The notes: generated by a model from the sequence alone, not told the origin. A DNA stretch of 64,000 nt from JAFMJV01 sp034436555 (GCA_034436555.1 DAOTUU010000048.1:62001-126000); one strand, 5' to 3'; shown: positions 50,421-59,099, counted from the first letter of the stretch. Program-made: numbers and translations.

Positions 50421-50727
50421 GACGGGTGCTCCTGGCTTGGGCCGGTGCGGGCAGGTTGATCGAGACAGTCCCCCCACGATAGCGCCCAGACCGACCCGCG
50501 ACGTCGGCTCCGCGCCCGACCCCGCGCCCGAGCGCGACACGCCCGGCTTCGCGCCCGACCCCGCGCCCGAGCGCGACACGCCCGCCTCCGCGCCCGACCC
50601 CGCGCCCGACGCGCCCGAGCGCGACACGGCCCCGCGCCCGGCCCTGACGCACCGGCCGCCGGACGGTAGCATCGGCCGCGACGAGCGAGGGCCCATCCCG
50701 GGCACCGCTGTCACGCGGGGTGGTGGG
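50421..50727. other. 307-base divergent region with a 39-bp repeat array
   Basis: It contains the repeats at 50512-50610 and a TAGCAT box near 50666 that could be the -10 for the ABC operon. The repeats are in frame with the downstream ATPase but no start codon precedes them, so I treat them as non-coding. Confidence 0.5.
50512..50610 (+). repeat. 39-bp tandem repeat, about 2.5 copies
   Basis: Copies at 50512-50550 and 50551-50589 differ at 3 or 4 end bases; a third, with a 9-base insertion, follows. Unit core: GCGCCCGACCCCGCGCCC. Confidence 0.8.
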
Positions 50728-52236
50728 TTGCAGCAGGACCGAACGCCGGCGGTCCTGACGGTCGCCGGCATCAGCAAGCGCTACGGCGACGCGCTCGTCC
50801 TGGACGACGTCTCGCTCGCCATCGGGCCCGGCGAGGTGCACGCGCTGCTGGGTGAGAACGGGGCCGGCAAGTCGACCCTCATCAAGGTCATCGCGGGTGT
50901 CGTGCGCCCGGACGCGGGCAGCGTCACGCTCGCCGGTCGGGACCTGCCGTTCGGCTCGCCGCACGCCTCCCAGGCGGCCGGCGTCTCCACGCTGTTCCAG
51001 GAGCTCGCCACGGTTCCCGGGCTGTCGGTCGCCGAGAACGTGTTCCTGGGTCGGCAGATCCCGGCGCGCGCCGGGATGGTCCGCTGGAGGGCCCTGGACG
51101 CGGCCGCACGCGAGCTGTTCGCGAGCCTGGGCCAGTCGATCGATGTGACCATCGACGTCGACCGGCTCAGCCCGGTCCAGAAGACGATGACCGCGCTGGC
51201 TCGCGCGCTCTCGCACGAGTCGCCGCTGCTCATCCTCGACGAGCCGACCGCGGCACTGACCGACGCCGAGACCACGGAGCTGTTCGCCGCGATCGACCGC
51301 CTCCGGACACGCGGCGTGGCCATCCTGTACGTCTCGCACCGCCTCGAGGAGGTCTTCCGCATCGCCGGGCGGTTCACGATCCTGCGCAACGGGCGCGTCG
51401 TCGCGTCCGGAGACGTCGCCCACACGAGCGTGCCCGCGGTCATCGCCGCGATGGCCGGACGGCCCATCGACGCGGTGTTCCCGGCCTGGGAGCCCGCACC
51501 CGATGATGGTCCCCCGGTGCTGCGCATCGACGGCCTCACCGGTCGGCGCATCCGCGACGTCAGCATCGACGTCCGGGCGGGCGAGGTGGTCGGCGTGGCC
51601 GGACTCGCCGGCAGCGGTCGCTCGGAGCTGCTGCGGATGGTCGGTGGCGCCTCGCGTCCCGTCTCCGGCAGCGTCACCGTGGGCGGCCGCGCCCATCGGC
51701 CCGCCAGTCCCGGCGGCGCACACCGCGCCTCCGTGGTCGTGGTGCCCCAGGAGCGGCGCACCCAGGCGCTGACACCGGACAGCACGGAGCGGAACCTGCT
51801 GATGACCACCATCGACCGGCACGCTGTCGGACGCGCCGTCGTGGTGCCGCGTCGCGAGCGGGCGTTCGCGCAGGCGCTGTGGGATCGATTCGACGTGCGC
51901 GGACACGGTCTGCGGCAGGACGTGCTGACCCTGTCGGGGGGCAACCAGCAGAAGGTCGTGCTCGCGAACTTCCTCGCGCTGGCGCCCCGGGTGCTGCTCC
52001 TGGATGAGCCGACGCGGGGCGTCGACGTCTCCACCAAGGCACAGATCTACCGGCTCATCCGCGACCAGGCGGCGGCCGGCTGCGCGGTCCTCATGGTCAG
52101 CTCGGAGCTGCCCGAGATCCTGGGCCTGAGCGACCGCATCGTGGTGCTCCACGAGGGCCGCGTGGCGGGCCGGTTCGATCGGGGCATGGCCACGGAGGAG
52201 GAGCTGCTCCACGTGTGCTACGGGAGGACGGCATGA
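50728..52236 (+). CDS. Sugar ABC transporter ATP-binding protein, RbsA/XylG type (two ATPase domains)
   Basis: A 502-aa tandem ATPase of a CUT2 sugar importer. The first domain has Walker A LLGENGAGKSTLIKVIAGVV, signature-region LSPVQKTMTALARAL and ILDEPTAAL. The second has the degenerate Walker A GLAGSGRSELLRMV, signature LSGGNQQKVVLANFLAL and LLDEPTRGVD. This is typical of RbsA and XylG. The start is a TTG at 50728, the only initiator-type codon in frame between the FAH gene and the conserved LTVAGISKRYGDALVLDDVS; it has only a weak G-rich site upstream. Overlaps the permease by ATGA. Confidence 0.9.
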   Translation: MQQDRTPAVLTVAGISKRYGDALVLDDVSLAIGPGEVHALLGENGAGKSTLIKVIAGVVRPDAGSVTLAGRDLPFGSPHASQAAGVSTLFQELATVPGLSVAENVFLGRQIPARAGMVRWRALDAAARELFASLGQSIDVTIDVDRLSPVQKTMTALARALSHESPLLILDEPTAALTDAETTELFAAIDRLRTRGVAILYVSHRLEEVFRIAGRFTILRNGRVVASGDVAHTSVPAVIAAMAGRPIDAVFPAWEPAPDDGPPVLRIDGLTGRRIRDVSIDVRAGEVVGVAGLAGSGRSELLRMVGGASRPVSGSVTVGGRAHRPASPGGAHRASVVVVPQERRTQALTPDSTERNLLMTTIDRHAVGRAVVVPRRERAFAQALWDRFDVRGHGLRQDVLTLSGGNQQKVVLANFLALAPRVLLLDEPTRGVDVSTKAQIYRLIRDQAAAGCAVLMVSSELPEILGLSDRIVVLHEGRVAGRFDRGMATEEELLHVCYGRTA

Positions 52237-53204
52237 CGCTCGCTCGACTGCGCCCGCTGGTCGGTCCGCTGGCGCTGCTGCTGATCGTGGCCGTCTTCGG
52301 GGCGCTCTATCCGACCACGTTCCTGACCCCCACGAACCTGATGGTCAACGTGCTCGAGACGGTCTCCTTCCTGGTGGTGGTGGCCGCAGCCCAGACGATC
52401 GTGATGGTGGTGGGCGACTTCGACCTGTCGGTGGGTGGGCTGGCGGCGCTGGCGACCTCCTTCACGGCCGCCATCCTGACCACCACGACGCTCGCCGGTG
52501 ATCCCCAAGAGCCGGGCTCCGTGCCTCTGGCGGTGGGCATCGGACTCCTCGTGGGCCTCGCGTGCGGCCTCATCAACGGTGCGCTGGTGTCCTACCTCGG
52601 CGTGCTCGCGTTCATCGCGACGCTCGGCATGTCCCAGGTGTACGTGAATCTCGCCCGCTTCCGGGTCGACGGCAAGCCGGTGTACGGACTCGTGGAGAAC
52701 GGATTCGTGGAGATCGCCCGGACGTCCACGCTGGGTGTCTCCAACAAGGTCTGGATCGCCGCGATCATCGCCGGGGCCGTGTGGTTCCTGCTGGACCGGA
52801 CCACGCTGGGGCGACGCATGTACGCGGTGGGTGGCAACGCGGAGGCGGCGCGCTACGCGGGCATCGACACGCGACGCGTGCGGCTGATCGCGTTCGCGCT
52901 GTGCGGTCTGGGCGCGGCCGCGGCGGGCATCCTCCAGGCGGCCGCCACGGCGACCGCGAACACGACCGCGACGCAGCCCTGGATGCTGACCTCGATCGCG
53001 GGCGTGTTCCTGGGCATGGCGATGTTCCGCGGCGGTCGCCCGAACCTGCCGGGCACGGTGCTCGGGGTCATCCTGCTGCGGCTGCTGGAGAACGGGCTGA
53101 ACTTCACGGACATCAACGACTACCTCCAGAGCGCCATCACCGGGTTCGTGATCGTGCTCGCGGTGCTGCCGCCGGCCCTCGCCCGGCTGCGTGCGGCGCG
53201 CTGA
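52233..53204 (+). CDS. Sugar ABC transporter permease, RbsC/XylH type
   Basis: A 323-aa membrane subunit with eight to ten helices. The conserved MVVGDFDLSVGGLAALATSFTAAI, FIATLGMSQVYVNLARF and MYAVGGNAEAARYAGIDTRRVRLIAFALCGLGAAAAGIL are CUT2 permease blocks. ATG at 52233 overlaps the ATPase stop, with GGGAGG at 52222-52227; a longer in-frame start at 52215 is less likely. Confidence 0.92.
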   Translation: MTLARLRPLVGPLALLLIVAVFGALYPTTFLTPTNLMVNVLETVSFLVVVAAAQTIVMVVGDFDLSVGGLAALATSFTAAILTTTTLAGDPQEPGSVPLAVGIGLLVGLACGLINGALVSYLGVLAFIATLGMSQVYVNLARFRVDGKPVYGLVENGFVEIARTSTLGVSNKVWIAAIIAGAVWFLLDRTTLGRRMYAVGGNAEAARYAGIDTRRVRLIAFALCGLGAAAAGILQAAATATANTTATQPWMLTSIAGVFLGMAMFRGGRPNLPGTVLGVILLRLLENGLNFTDINDYLQSAITGFVIVLAVLPPALARLRAAR

Positions 53205-53564
53205 ATCCTGCGGCGATCGGAGGGCCGTGTCGGGCGCGCGGCGGAAGGCGGGCAAGCCACGAGGCGGCCGGAGGGTGTGACCGAGGGTGTGACCCCTGCC
53301 CGGACCCCACGCGCCGACCCACCCGCCCCGGGGTACGGCCGCCGACTCGTAACCGATCGACCCACTCGGATCGATATCGGTCAGGGCGTGGTGACCCACC
53401 GGACAGCGCCCTGGTCGATGCGGACGGGGCATGGGCGGGGCGCGCACGCCTGAGAGGGTGTCCGCGGACACCATCCGCGTCGGAGAGCGGTACCCTTCGC
53501 TCCCATCGTCGTCACGGGTCCAGGCGCCTGGGACGCACCACGCAAACGGAGGAGCAGCCATCCC
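53205..53564. other. 360-base gap before the binding-protein gene: promoter-like elements
   Basis: It holds a 12-bp tandem repeat, GAGGGTGTGACC twice (53271-53294), then an A+T-richer pocket with ACCGAT/ATCGGT arms (53352-53357, 53376-53381) and the palindrome CGATATCG, a CCAGGCGCCTGG palindrome (53520-53531), TACCCT near 53491 and GGAGGAG (53548-53554). The binding protein therefore probably has its own promoter. No gene is seen. Confidence 0.55.
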
Positions 53565-54530
53565 ATGAGGACCACTCGGTTCGGCCGGTCGGCGGTCGCG
53601 CTGACCACCATCGCGCTCGCAGCCGCCGCGCTCGCGACACCCGTCGCCGCCCAGTCGCCCTCCGCCCCGGCCCAGACCGGGGCGGGCAAGACGATCTTCA
53701 TCGTGTCGCCCGACTACGCCGCCCAGCCCGCGGCCAAGGAGGCGATCGACCAGTTCATCGCCGCGGCGCAGGCGCGCGGCTACGCCACGGACCTGGTGGA
53801 CACGAACAGCGACAACGCCGCCATCAACGGCGAGCTGACCACCGCGGTGTCCCAGGGCGTGGATGCCATCGTGACCGCGTTCGGCACGCCGCAGGAGTTC
53901 GGCGAGGGCCTGGCGGCCGCGGGCGCCGCCGGGATCCCCGTGTTCGGCCTGGACACCGGCGGTGTCGTGGCGCCCACGCTGGTCAACGTGACCACCGACA
54001 ACGCCTACCTGGGCAGGGCCTCCGCGCAGGCCATCGTGGATGCCCTGGGCGGCGAGGGCCAGGTGGCGATGATCCACTTCGACCCGTTCGAGCCCGTCCG
54101 GCTGCGCGCGGAGGCCGCCAAGGCCCTGTTCGACGAGGCCGGCATCGAGGTCATCGAGTACGTCCAGGGCGACCCGGCAGACTCGACCGGCTTCGCCAAG
54201 GCGACGGCGCTCGACTGGCTGACCAAGTACCCGAAGGGTGACCTGGATGCCATCTGGGCCGGCTGGGACGCATCCGCGCTGGGCGCCTACCAGGCGACCC
54301 AGGAGGCTGGCCGCACGGAGGTCCTGGTGACCGGCGTGGACGGCCAGGACTTCGCGCGTGCGGAGGTCGCCAAGGGCGGCAACTGGATCGCCACGGTTCG
54401 CCAGGACTGGCCCGCGATCGCCACCACGCTCACGGACATCATCGACGCGCACTTCGCCGGGACCGACCCGGCCGAACCCGTCGTGTTCGTGCCCGCGGTC
54501 CTGCTCACCAAGGACAACGCGGCGCAGTGA
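53565..54530 (+). CDS. Sugar ABC transporter substrate-binding protein (RbsB type)
   Basis: A 321-aa exported binding protein. The signal peptide (VALTTIALAAAALATPVAAQ) and GGAGGAG 10 nt upstream fix the ATG. The mature chain shows the periplasmic-binding-protein type I pattern: TIFIVSPDYAAQPAAKEAIDQFIAAAQARGY, DTNSDNAAINGELTTAVSQGVDAIVTAFG, IPVFGLDTGG and VTGVDGQDFARAEV. It delivers a sugar to the RbsA/RbsC-like pair; the sugar cannot be named from sequence. Position after a 360-base gap suggests separate or boosted expression. Confidence 0.9.
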   Translation: MRTTRFGRSAVALTTIALAAAALATPVAAQSPSAPAQTGAGKTIFIVSPDYAAQPAAKEAIDQFIAAAQARGYATDLVDTNSDNAAINGELTTAVSQGVDAIVTAFGTPQEFGEGLAAAGAAGIPVFGLDTGGVVAPTLVNVTTDNAYLGRASAQAIVDALGGEGQVAMIHFDPFEPVRLRAEAAKALFDEAGIEVIEYVQGDPADSTGFAKATALDWLTKYPKGDLDAIWAGWDASALGAYQATQEAGRTEVLVTGVDGQDFARAEVAKGGNWIATVRQDWPAIATTLTDIIDAHFAGTDPAEPVVFVPAVLLTKDNAAQ

Positions 54531-54543
54531 TCGCGCGCGGCGC

Positions 54544-55380
54544 GTGAGCACCGGCATCGAGCGGCTCCGGTCGGCGTTCCGGCCGGACCGCGCGGCGCTC
54601 GTGGCGTACGTGCCGATCGGAGATCCTGACGCCTTCGACGCCCGCACCCTGGACGCGCACCGGGATGCGGGCGTCGCGGTGCTCGAGGTGGGCATCCCCA
54701 CCCCCGACCCGTGGCTGGACGGACCGGAGGTGACCACGTCGATGGACCGGGCCCTGGTGGCCGGGACCGACGCGGCCTCCGCGGCCGAGGCGCTCGGCGC
54801 CTGGCGGGCGCGCCACGAGCGCGCGGGCCGGCGGACGCCCGCCATCCTCTGGTTCAGCTACCCTGACCTGCCCCTCGACACGCTCGAGCGGGCGGCGGGG
54901 GCAGCTGCCATCGACGGGCTCCTGATGCTCGCTCCGTGGCTCCACCCTGACGCCGCGGCGCTGCCCGCCGCGCTGGCGGCGGCGCACGTCGCGTGGAGCA
55001 CGTTCCTGCCCTGGGAGTCAGCACCGCGCGACCGCGACCTGGCCCGGTCGGCGACCGGGTACGTCATGGTCCAGGCGCGACCGGGCGCCACCGGGACGGG
55101 CCCCGCCGCGACGGGCGCCACCGGGACTGGCGCCACCCCGGCCGATCTCGCGGCGCGGGTGGGCGCGGCCCGCACGCTCAACCCCGACGTGCCCGTGGTC
55201 GCGGGGTTCGGGGTCCATGACGCCGCATCCGTGCGGGCGCTCCTGGCTGCGGGCGTGGATGGCGTGGTCGTGGGGTCCACCTGCATCCAGGTGGCCCGGG
55301 CCGGGGGGTCGACGGGGCTGGAGCGGTATCTCCGGGATCTCGTGGCGGTCATGGGCGCAGGCTCGGCGGGGGCGGCATGA
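54544..55380 (+). CDS. Tryptophan synthase alpha-like TIM-barrel protein in a sugar operon
   Basis: A 278-aa protein with the TrpA pattern. The two catalytic acids of TrpA are both matched in VAVLEVGIPTPDPWLDGPEV (Glu in LEVG, Asp in LDGP). The phosphate loops are matched by VVAGFGVHDAASVRALLAAGVDGVVVGSTCI. Between them lies a short insertion of Ala-Thr-Gly repeats. There is no trpB nearby, and the gene lies between a sugar-binding protein and an FGGY kinase (13-base gap; ATGA overlap with the kinase). TrpA performs a retro-aldol cleavage giving glyceraldehyde 3-phosphate, so an aldolase role on a phosphorylated sugar is a plausible reading. GTG start at 54544. Confidence 0.75.
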   Translation: MSTGIERLRSAFRPDRAALVAYVPIGDPDAFDARTLDAHRDAGVAVLEVGIPTPDPWLDGPEVTTSMDRALVAGTDAASAAEALGAWRARHERAGRRTPAILWFSYPDLPLDTLERAAGAAAIDGLLMLAPWLHPDAAALPAALAAAHVAWSTFLPWESAPRDRDLARSATGYVMVQARPGATGTGPAATGATGTGATPADLAARVGAARTLNPDVPVVAGFGVHDAASVRALLAAGVDGVVVGSTCIQVARAGGSTGLERYLRDLVAVMGAGSAGAA

Positions 55381-56912
55381 CGGCTCCGCGTGCGGTCGCC
55401 CTGGGCGTGGACGTGGGCACGACCACGGTCAAGGTGGGCGTGCTGCCACTCGATGCCGCGGGCGCGGCCGCCGGACGGATGGAGACGGCGGACGCGCCCT
55501 ACCCGATGCGCCGGCCGGGACCCGGTCTGGCCGAGCAGGATCCGTCGGACTGGCTCGAGGCGCTCGGTCGAGCATGGGCGGAGCTGTCGGCGCGGGTGGG
55601 GCCGACCTCGGTCCGGTCCATCGGCGTGTGCTCCCAGGTGAACACCCACGTCCTGGTGGGCGCCGACCTGCGCCCGCTGACGCCGGCCATCACCTGGCAG
55701 GACCTGCGCGCGGCGCCGGACGCGGCGCGCCTCGACGCGGCCGTGGCGGATCGACGGGACGCGCTGTGGGGCGGACCGTTCACCATCGATGCCTCGTTCT
55801 CCCTGTCCCGGGTCGCGTGGCTCCGGCGGGTCGACCCGGACGCCGCCGGACGCGCCCGCTGGATCGTGTCACCCAAGGACCTGGTGGTCGCGGCGCTCAC
55901 CGGCGAGGTGGTGACCGACCCCATCAGCCCCATCGGCATCGTCGGTCCTGACGAGTCCTACCTCGGCGCGGTCCTGGACCTGGTGCCCGGCGCCGCCGAG
56001 CTGGTGCCGCCCCTGGCGCCGTTCGACGCGCCGGCCGGTGCGACCCGCCCGGGCGGTCCCTGCGGGCTGCCGCCGGGCGTGCCCGTGGCCGTCGGCACCA
56101 TGGACGCATGGGGGGCCGTGTACGGCTCGGGACTCGTGGTCCCCGGCCGTGCCATGCAGGTCAGCGGCACCTCGGAGATCATCGGCGTGGCGTCCGACCG
56201 GACGCTGCCCACGCGCGGCGTCATCTCCTTCCCGCCGGTGCGCGGCCTGCATGTCCATGCGGGTCCCACCCAGGCGGGCGGCGATGCGCTCGGCTGGGCC
56301 TCGCGAGCCCTGGGTCGGTCCGTGGACGCGGTGCTCGCAGATGCGGCGGACGCGCTGCGCGATCCGCAGCCGGTCATCTTCCTGCCGCACCTGGCGGGCG
56401 AGCGGGCGCCCGTCTGGAATGCGCACGCGCGGGGCGTGTTCCTGGGCATCACCACCGCGACGGAGCGGCGCCACCTCGCGCTGGCGGTGCTGGAGGGCGT
56501 CGCCTTCGCGGCCCGCCACCTGCTGGGCGAGTGCGAGTCCGCCGCGGACCGCCCGGTCAGGGAGCTGCGCCTGTCCGGGGGCGCGTCACGCAGCACCACC
56601 TGGAACACCATCAAGGCGAACGTCCACGGCCGACCCCTGGCCCAGCTGGCCACGCGCGACTCCGGGGTCCTGGGCGCCGCGCTCATGGGCCTCGTGGCGG
56701 CGGGCGAGGAGAGGGACATCGCGTCCGCCGCCGAGGCGCGGGTGGCCGTCGCGGCGAACGTCGAGCCAGACGCCGACCCGGGCGTCCTCGCGCGCCTGGA
56801 CACGCTCTATGGCGTCTACCGGGACGCCTACCGGGCCCTCGAGCCGCTGTTCCCGCGCCTGGCCGCGACACCCGCGGCGGCAGGGCCCGCGGCGGCAGGG
56901 CCCGCGGCGTGA
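55377..56912 (+). CDS. FGGY-family carbohydrate kinase (xylulokinase-like)
   Basis: A 511-aa sugar kinase. The N-terminal phosphate motif is ALGVDVGTTTVKVGVLPLD, the catalytic Asp region TMDAWGAVYGSGLV, and the second ATP motif GTSEIIGV and ELRLSGGASRSTTWNTIKANVHGRPL. The domain order and FLPHLAGERAPVWNAHARGVFLGIT match xylulokinase-like members. It phosphorylates the imported sugar or its keto form. The start overlaps the TrpA-like stop. The C-terminus (AATPAAAGPAAAGPAA) is encoded by a 15-bp repeat (56871-56909) and is probably disordered. Confidence 0.9.
   Translation: MTAPRAVALGVDVGTTTVKVGVLPLDAAGAAAGRMETADAPYPMRRPGPGLAEQDPSDWLEALGRAWAELSARVGPTSVRSIGVCSQVNTHVLVGADLRPLTPAITWQDLRAAPDAARLDAAVADRRDALWGGPFTIDASFSLSRVAWLRRVDPDAAGRARWIVSPKDLVVAALTGEVVTDPISPIGIVGPDESYLGAVLDLVPGAAELVPPLAPFDAPAGATRPGGPCGLPPGVPVAVGTMDAWGAVYGSGLVVPGRAMQVSGTSEIIGVASDRTLPTRGVISFPPVRGLHVHAGPTQAGGDALGWASRALGRSVDAVLADAADALRDPQPVIFLPHLAGERAPVWNAHARGVFLGITTATERRHLALAVLEGVAFAARHLLGECESAADRPVRELRLSGGASRSTTWNTIKANVHGRPLAQLATRDSGVLGAALMGLVAAGEERDIASAAEARVAVAANVEPDADPGVLARLDTLYGVYRDAYRALEPLFPRLAATPAAAGPAAAGPAA
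56871..56909 (+). repeat. 15-bp tandem repeat, 2.6 copies, at a gene end
   Basis: CCCGCGGCGGCAGGG at 56871-56885 and 56886-56900 plus CCCGCGGCG to 56909 encode the kinase C-terminus and run to the next start codon. Confidence 0.8.
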
Positions 56913-58054
56913 GGACCACAGGAACTCCGGACGGAGGGCCGGACTCGGGGTCGACTCCCGACCTGGGCGCGATCCGACCCATGGGACGCCCGACGGGCGG
57001 ACCGCTGATGGCCCTCGTCGCCGTGGTCCTGATCCTGCTGGCGGTGCTGGCGCTGGAGGCCGTGGCGGACCTGGTGGTGCCCATCGTGTTCGGCCTGTTC
57101 CTGGCGCTCGTCACCGCGCCCCTCATCGGCGCGCTGGAGCGGCGCGGTGCACGGCGCGCGGTGGCGCTCGCCATCACGGTGCTGGTGGTCCTCGCGGTCG
57201 TGGCCGTGACCGTGATCGTGATCGTGCTGTCGGTGGCGCAGATCGTGGCCCAGGTGCCGCGCTACGAGGCGGAGCTGGCGGACGAGGTCGCGGCGATCCG
57301 CGCGCTGCTGGCGGACCTCGGCGTGACCCTCGACGCGGGCACCCTGACCGACTCCATCGAGCCCGAGACGCTGATGGCGTACGTGCGACCCGTCGCATCG
57401 GCGGTGTCCAGCGCGGGTGCCGCCATCTTCATCCTCGCCTTCACGCTCATCTACGCGCTGGCCGGCGCGGGGTCCCTGCGGCGACGCGCCGAGGAGGCGT
57501 TCGGCGCCGGACATCCGCTGCTGGTGGGCGTGGAGCGCTTCGGGCTGGATCTGCGGCGGTACCTCGTGGTGCGGGCGCAGCTGGGCCTGTTCGCGGGCGT
57601 CCTGGCCACGGTCCTGCTGTTCCTGCTGGGGGTGCCGTTCCCGCTGCTCTGGGGTGTGCTCGTGTTCGCCACGTCGTTCATCCCCAACATCGGCTTCCTC
57701 GTCGCGCTCATCCCGCCCACCATCCTGGGCTTCCTCGACGGCGGCTGGCTGACGGCCGCCCTCGTCATCGGCGGGTATGTGGCCATCAACTTCCTCCAGG
57801 ACCATCTCCTCCAGCCGGTGGTCATGGGCTCCGAGCTCAACCTCACCGCCCTGGTGGTGATGCTCTCGGTCATCGTCTGGACATGGATCCTGGGGGCGGC
57901 GGGCGCACTGCTGGCGGTGCCCCTCACCGTGGGCCTGGTGAGCATCCTGGAGGCGTGGCCGGAGACCCGGGCGTATGCGGCGCTGCTGCGCAACCGCGCC
58001 CCGTCGCGGCCGGGTGACAACCTGCCCCCGGACGAGCCCGCCACGGCGACCTGA
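56909..58054 (+). CDS. AI-2E family membrane protein (PerM-like)
   Basis: A 381-aa protein with about eight helices in the AI-2E/PerM layout: MALVAVVLILLAVLALEAVADLVVPIVFGLFLALVTAPLI, a periplasmic coil (VPRYEAELADEVAAIRALLADLGV), then FGVPFPLLWGVLVFATSFIPNIGFLVALIPPTILGFL and YVAINFLQDHLLQPVVMGSELNLTALVVMLSVIVWTWILGAAGALLAVPLT. The family includes putative exporters and Na+/H+ antiporter-like proteins; autoinducer transport should not be assumed. GTG 56909 overlaps the kinase stop; ATG 56981 is the alternative and gives a chain without the hydrophilic head. Confidence 0.85.
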   Translation: MRTTGTPDGGPDSGSTPDLGAIRPMGRPTGGPLMALVAVVLILLAVLALEAVADLVVPIVFGLFLALVTAPLIGALERRGARRAVALAITVLVVLAVVAVTVIVIVLSVAQIVAQVPRYEAELADEVAAIRALLADLGVTLDAGTLTDSIEPETLMAYVRPVASAVSSAGAAIFILAFTLIYALAGAGSLRRRAEEAFGAGHPLLVGVERFGLDLRRYLVVRAQLGLFAGVLATVLLFLLGVPFPLLWGVLVFATSFIPNIGFLVALIPPTILGFLDGGWLTAALVIGGYVAINFLQDHLLQPVVMGSELNLTALVVMLSVIVWTWILGAAGALLAVPLTVGLVSILEAWPETRAYAALLRNRAPSRPGDNLPPDEPATAT

Positions 58055-58080
58055 GGACCGGCCACCGGCTGCACCGCCTG

Positions 58081-58110
58081 GCGGGCGGGCCGGGTGCGGG
58101 CGGGCCGGGT
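58081..58110 (+). repeat. 15-bp tandem repeat, 2 copies
   Basis: GCGGGCGGGCCGGGT occurs twice (58081-58095, 58096-58110), 26 bases after the AI-2E stop codon. Confidence 0.75.
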
Positions 58111-58175
58111 GCCGGCCTGCCGCGATATGCGCCGTGCAGTGCGGGCGCCCGGCGACTCGTCGCGCCGGGTGCCGG

Positions 58176-59093
58176 TCAGTCGAGCAGATCGCCCAGGGCG
58201 GCGGCCAGCTCCTGATGGGCGCCGACGGCGACGTCGGTCGGGTCCGGCGTCCGCAGCTGGACGCACACATGGTCCGCGCCCGCGTCCAGGTGCGCCCGGA
58301 CCACCGCCCCGATCCGCTCCACGCCACCCTGCGGCACGACCGCGTCCAGCAGCCGGTCGGACCCGGTGCCCGCCACGTCCGCGTCCGCGTATCCCAGCCG
58401 CCTGAGGTTGGCGACGTAGTTCACGGACGCGAGGTAGCGCTCCGCGAACGCCCGCGCGGTTCGGCGGGCACGATCCGCATCGGTGTCCAGGACGCACGTC
58501 ACCTCGGTCAACAGGAGCGCGTCCGGACCCATCACCGACCGGGCGATCGCGGTGTGTTCCACCGGCACGAAGTAGGGATGCGCGCCGTCCGTGCGCCGCG
58601 CCGCGAGCTCCAGCATCCGCGGGCCGAGCGCAGCCAGCACGATGGGTGGGCGCGGCGCATCGCCGGGCATGGACCAGGGCACCGCGTCCATGGAGTCAAG
58701 GTAGCGGGTCATGCGCGTGACGGGCTTCTCGTAGACCGCCCCGCGCGAGGCCACCGCCGGCGCATGGCTCACCCCGATGCCCAGCAGGAACCGGCCCGGA
58801 TGCGCCTCCGCCAGGGTCCTCGCGCCGTTCATCATCGCCATCGGGTCCCGGGCGTAGATGTTCGCGATGCCCGTCGCCACGACCCCGTCGGTCGTGGCAC
58901 CCAGGAGCACGGCGGCGTGGCTGAAGGCCTCCTTGCTGCCGATGCTCTCCGGGAACCATGTGGCGCGGTATCCGGCGGCGCGGTAGGCGGCCACGGCCGC
59001 CCGTTCCACGCTGGCGGGCTGGGTCTGGAGGGCGAAGCTCCAGGCTCCCACGCGGCCCAGGGAGGCGCGAAGCTGGTCGAGTCGATCGGTCAT
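58176..59093 (-). CDS. LLM-class F420-dependent oxidoreductase
   Basis: A 305-aa second luciferase-like enzyme, in a different subgroup from the one at 15375. It has LRASLGRVGAWSFALQTQPASVERAAVAAYRAAGYRATWFPESIGSKEAFSHAAVLL, ATGIANIYARDPMAMMNGARTLAEAHPGRFLLGIGVSHAPAV and PIVLAALGPRMLELAARRTDGAHPYFVPVEHT, which match F420-dependent enzymes of the TIGR03620 type. TACCCT (minus strand, 59105 to 59100) lies 6 nt before the ATG. Confidence 0.88.
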   Translation of the reverse strand: MTDRLDQLRASLGRVGAWSFALQTQPASVERAAVAAYRAAGYRATWFPESIGSKEAFSHAAVLLGATTDGVVATGIANIYARDPMAMMNGARTLAEAHPGRFLLGIGVSHAPAVASRGAVYEKPVTRMTRYLDSMDAVPWSMPGDAPRPPIVLAALGPRMLELAARRTDGAHPYFVPVEHTAIARSVMGPDALLLTEVTCVLDTDADRARRTARAFAERYLASVNYVANLRRLGYADADVAGTGSDRLLDAVVPQGGVERIGAVVRAHLDAGADHVCVQLRTPDPTDVAVGAHQELAAALGDLLD

Positions 59094-59099
59094 GCTGGG

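Noticed and set aside
50137..50727. N-terminal extension of the sugar ABC ATPase by 197 codons
   Set aside because: This stretch is antisense to the FAH gene and the intergenic repeats; the conserved ATPase fold begins after the TTG at 50728.
52218..54845. 875-aa minus-strand ORF
   Set aside because: Antisense to the permease and binding-protein genes; low-complexity His/Arg/Gly composition with no domain.
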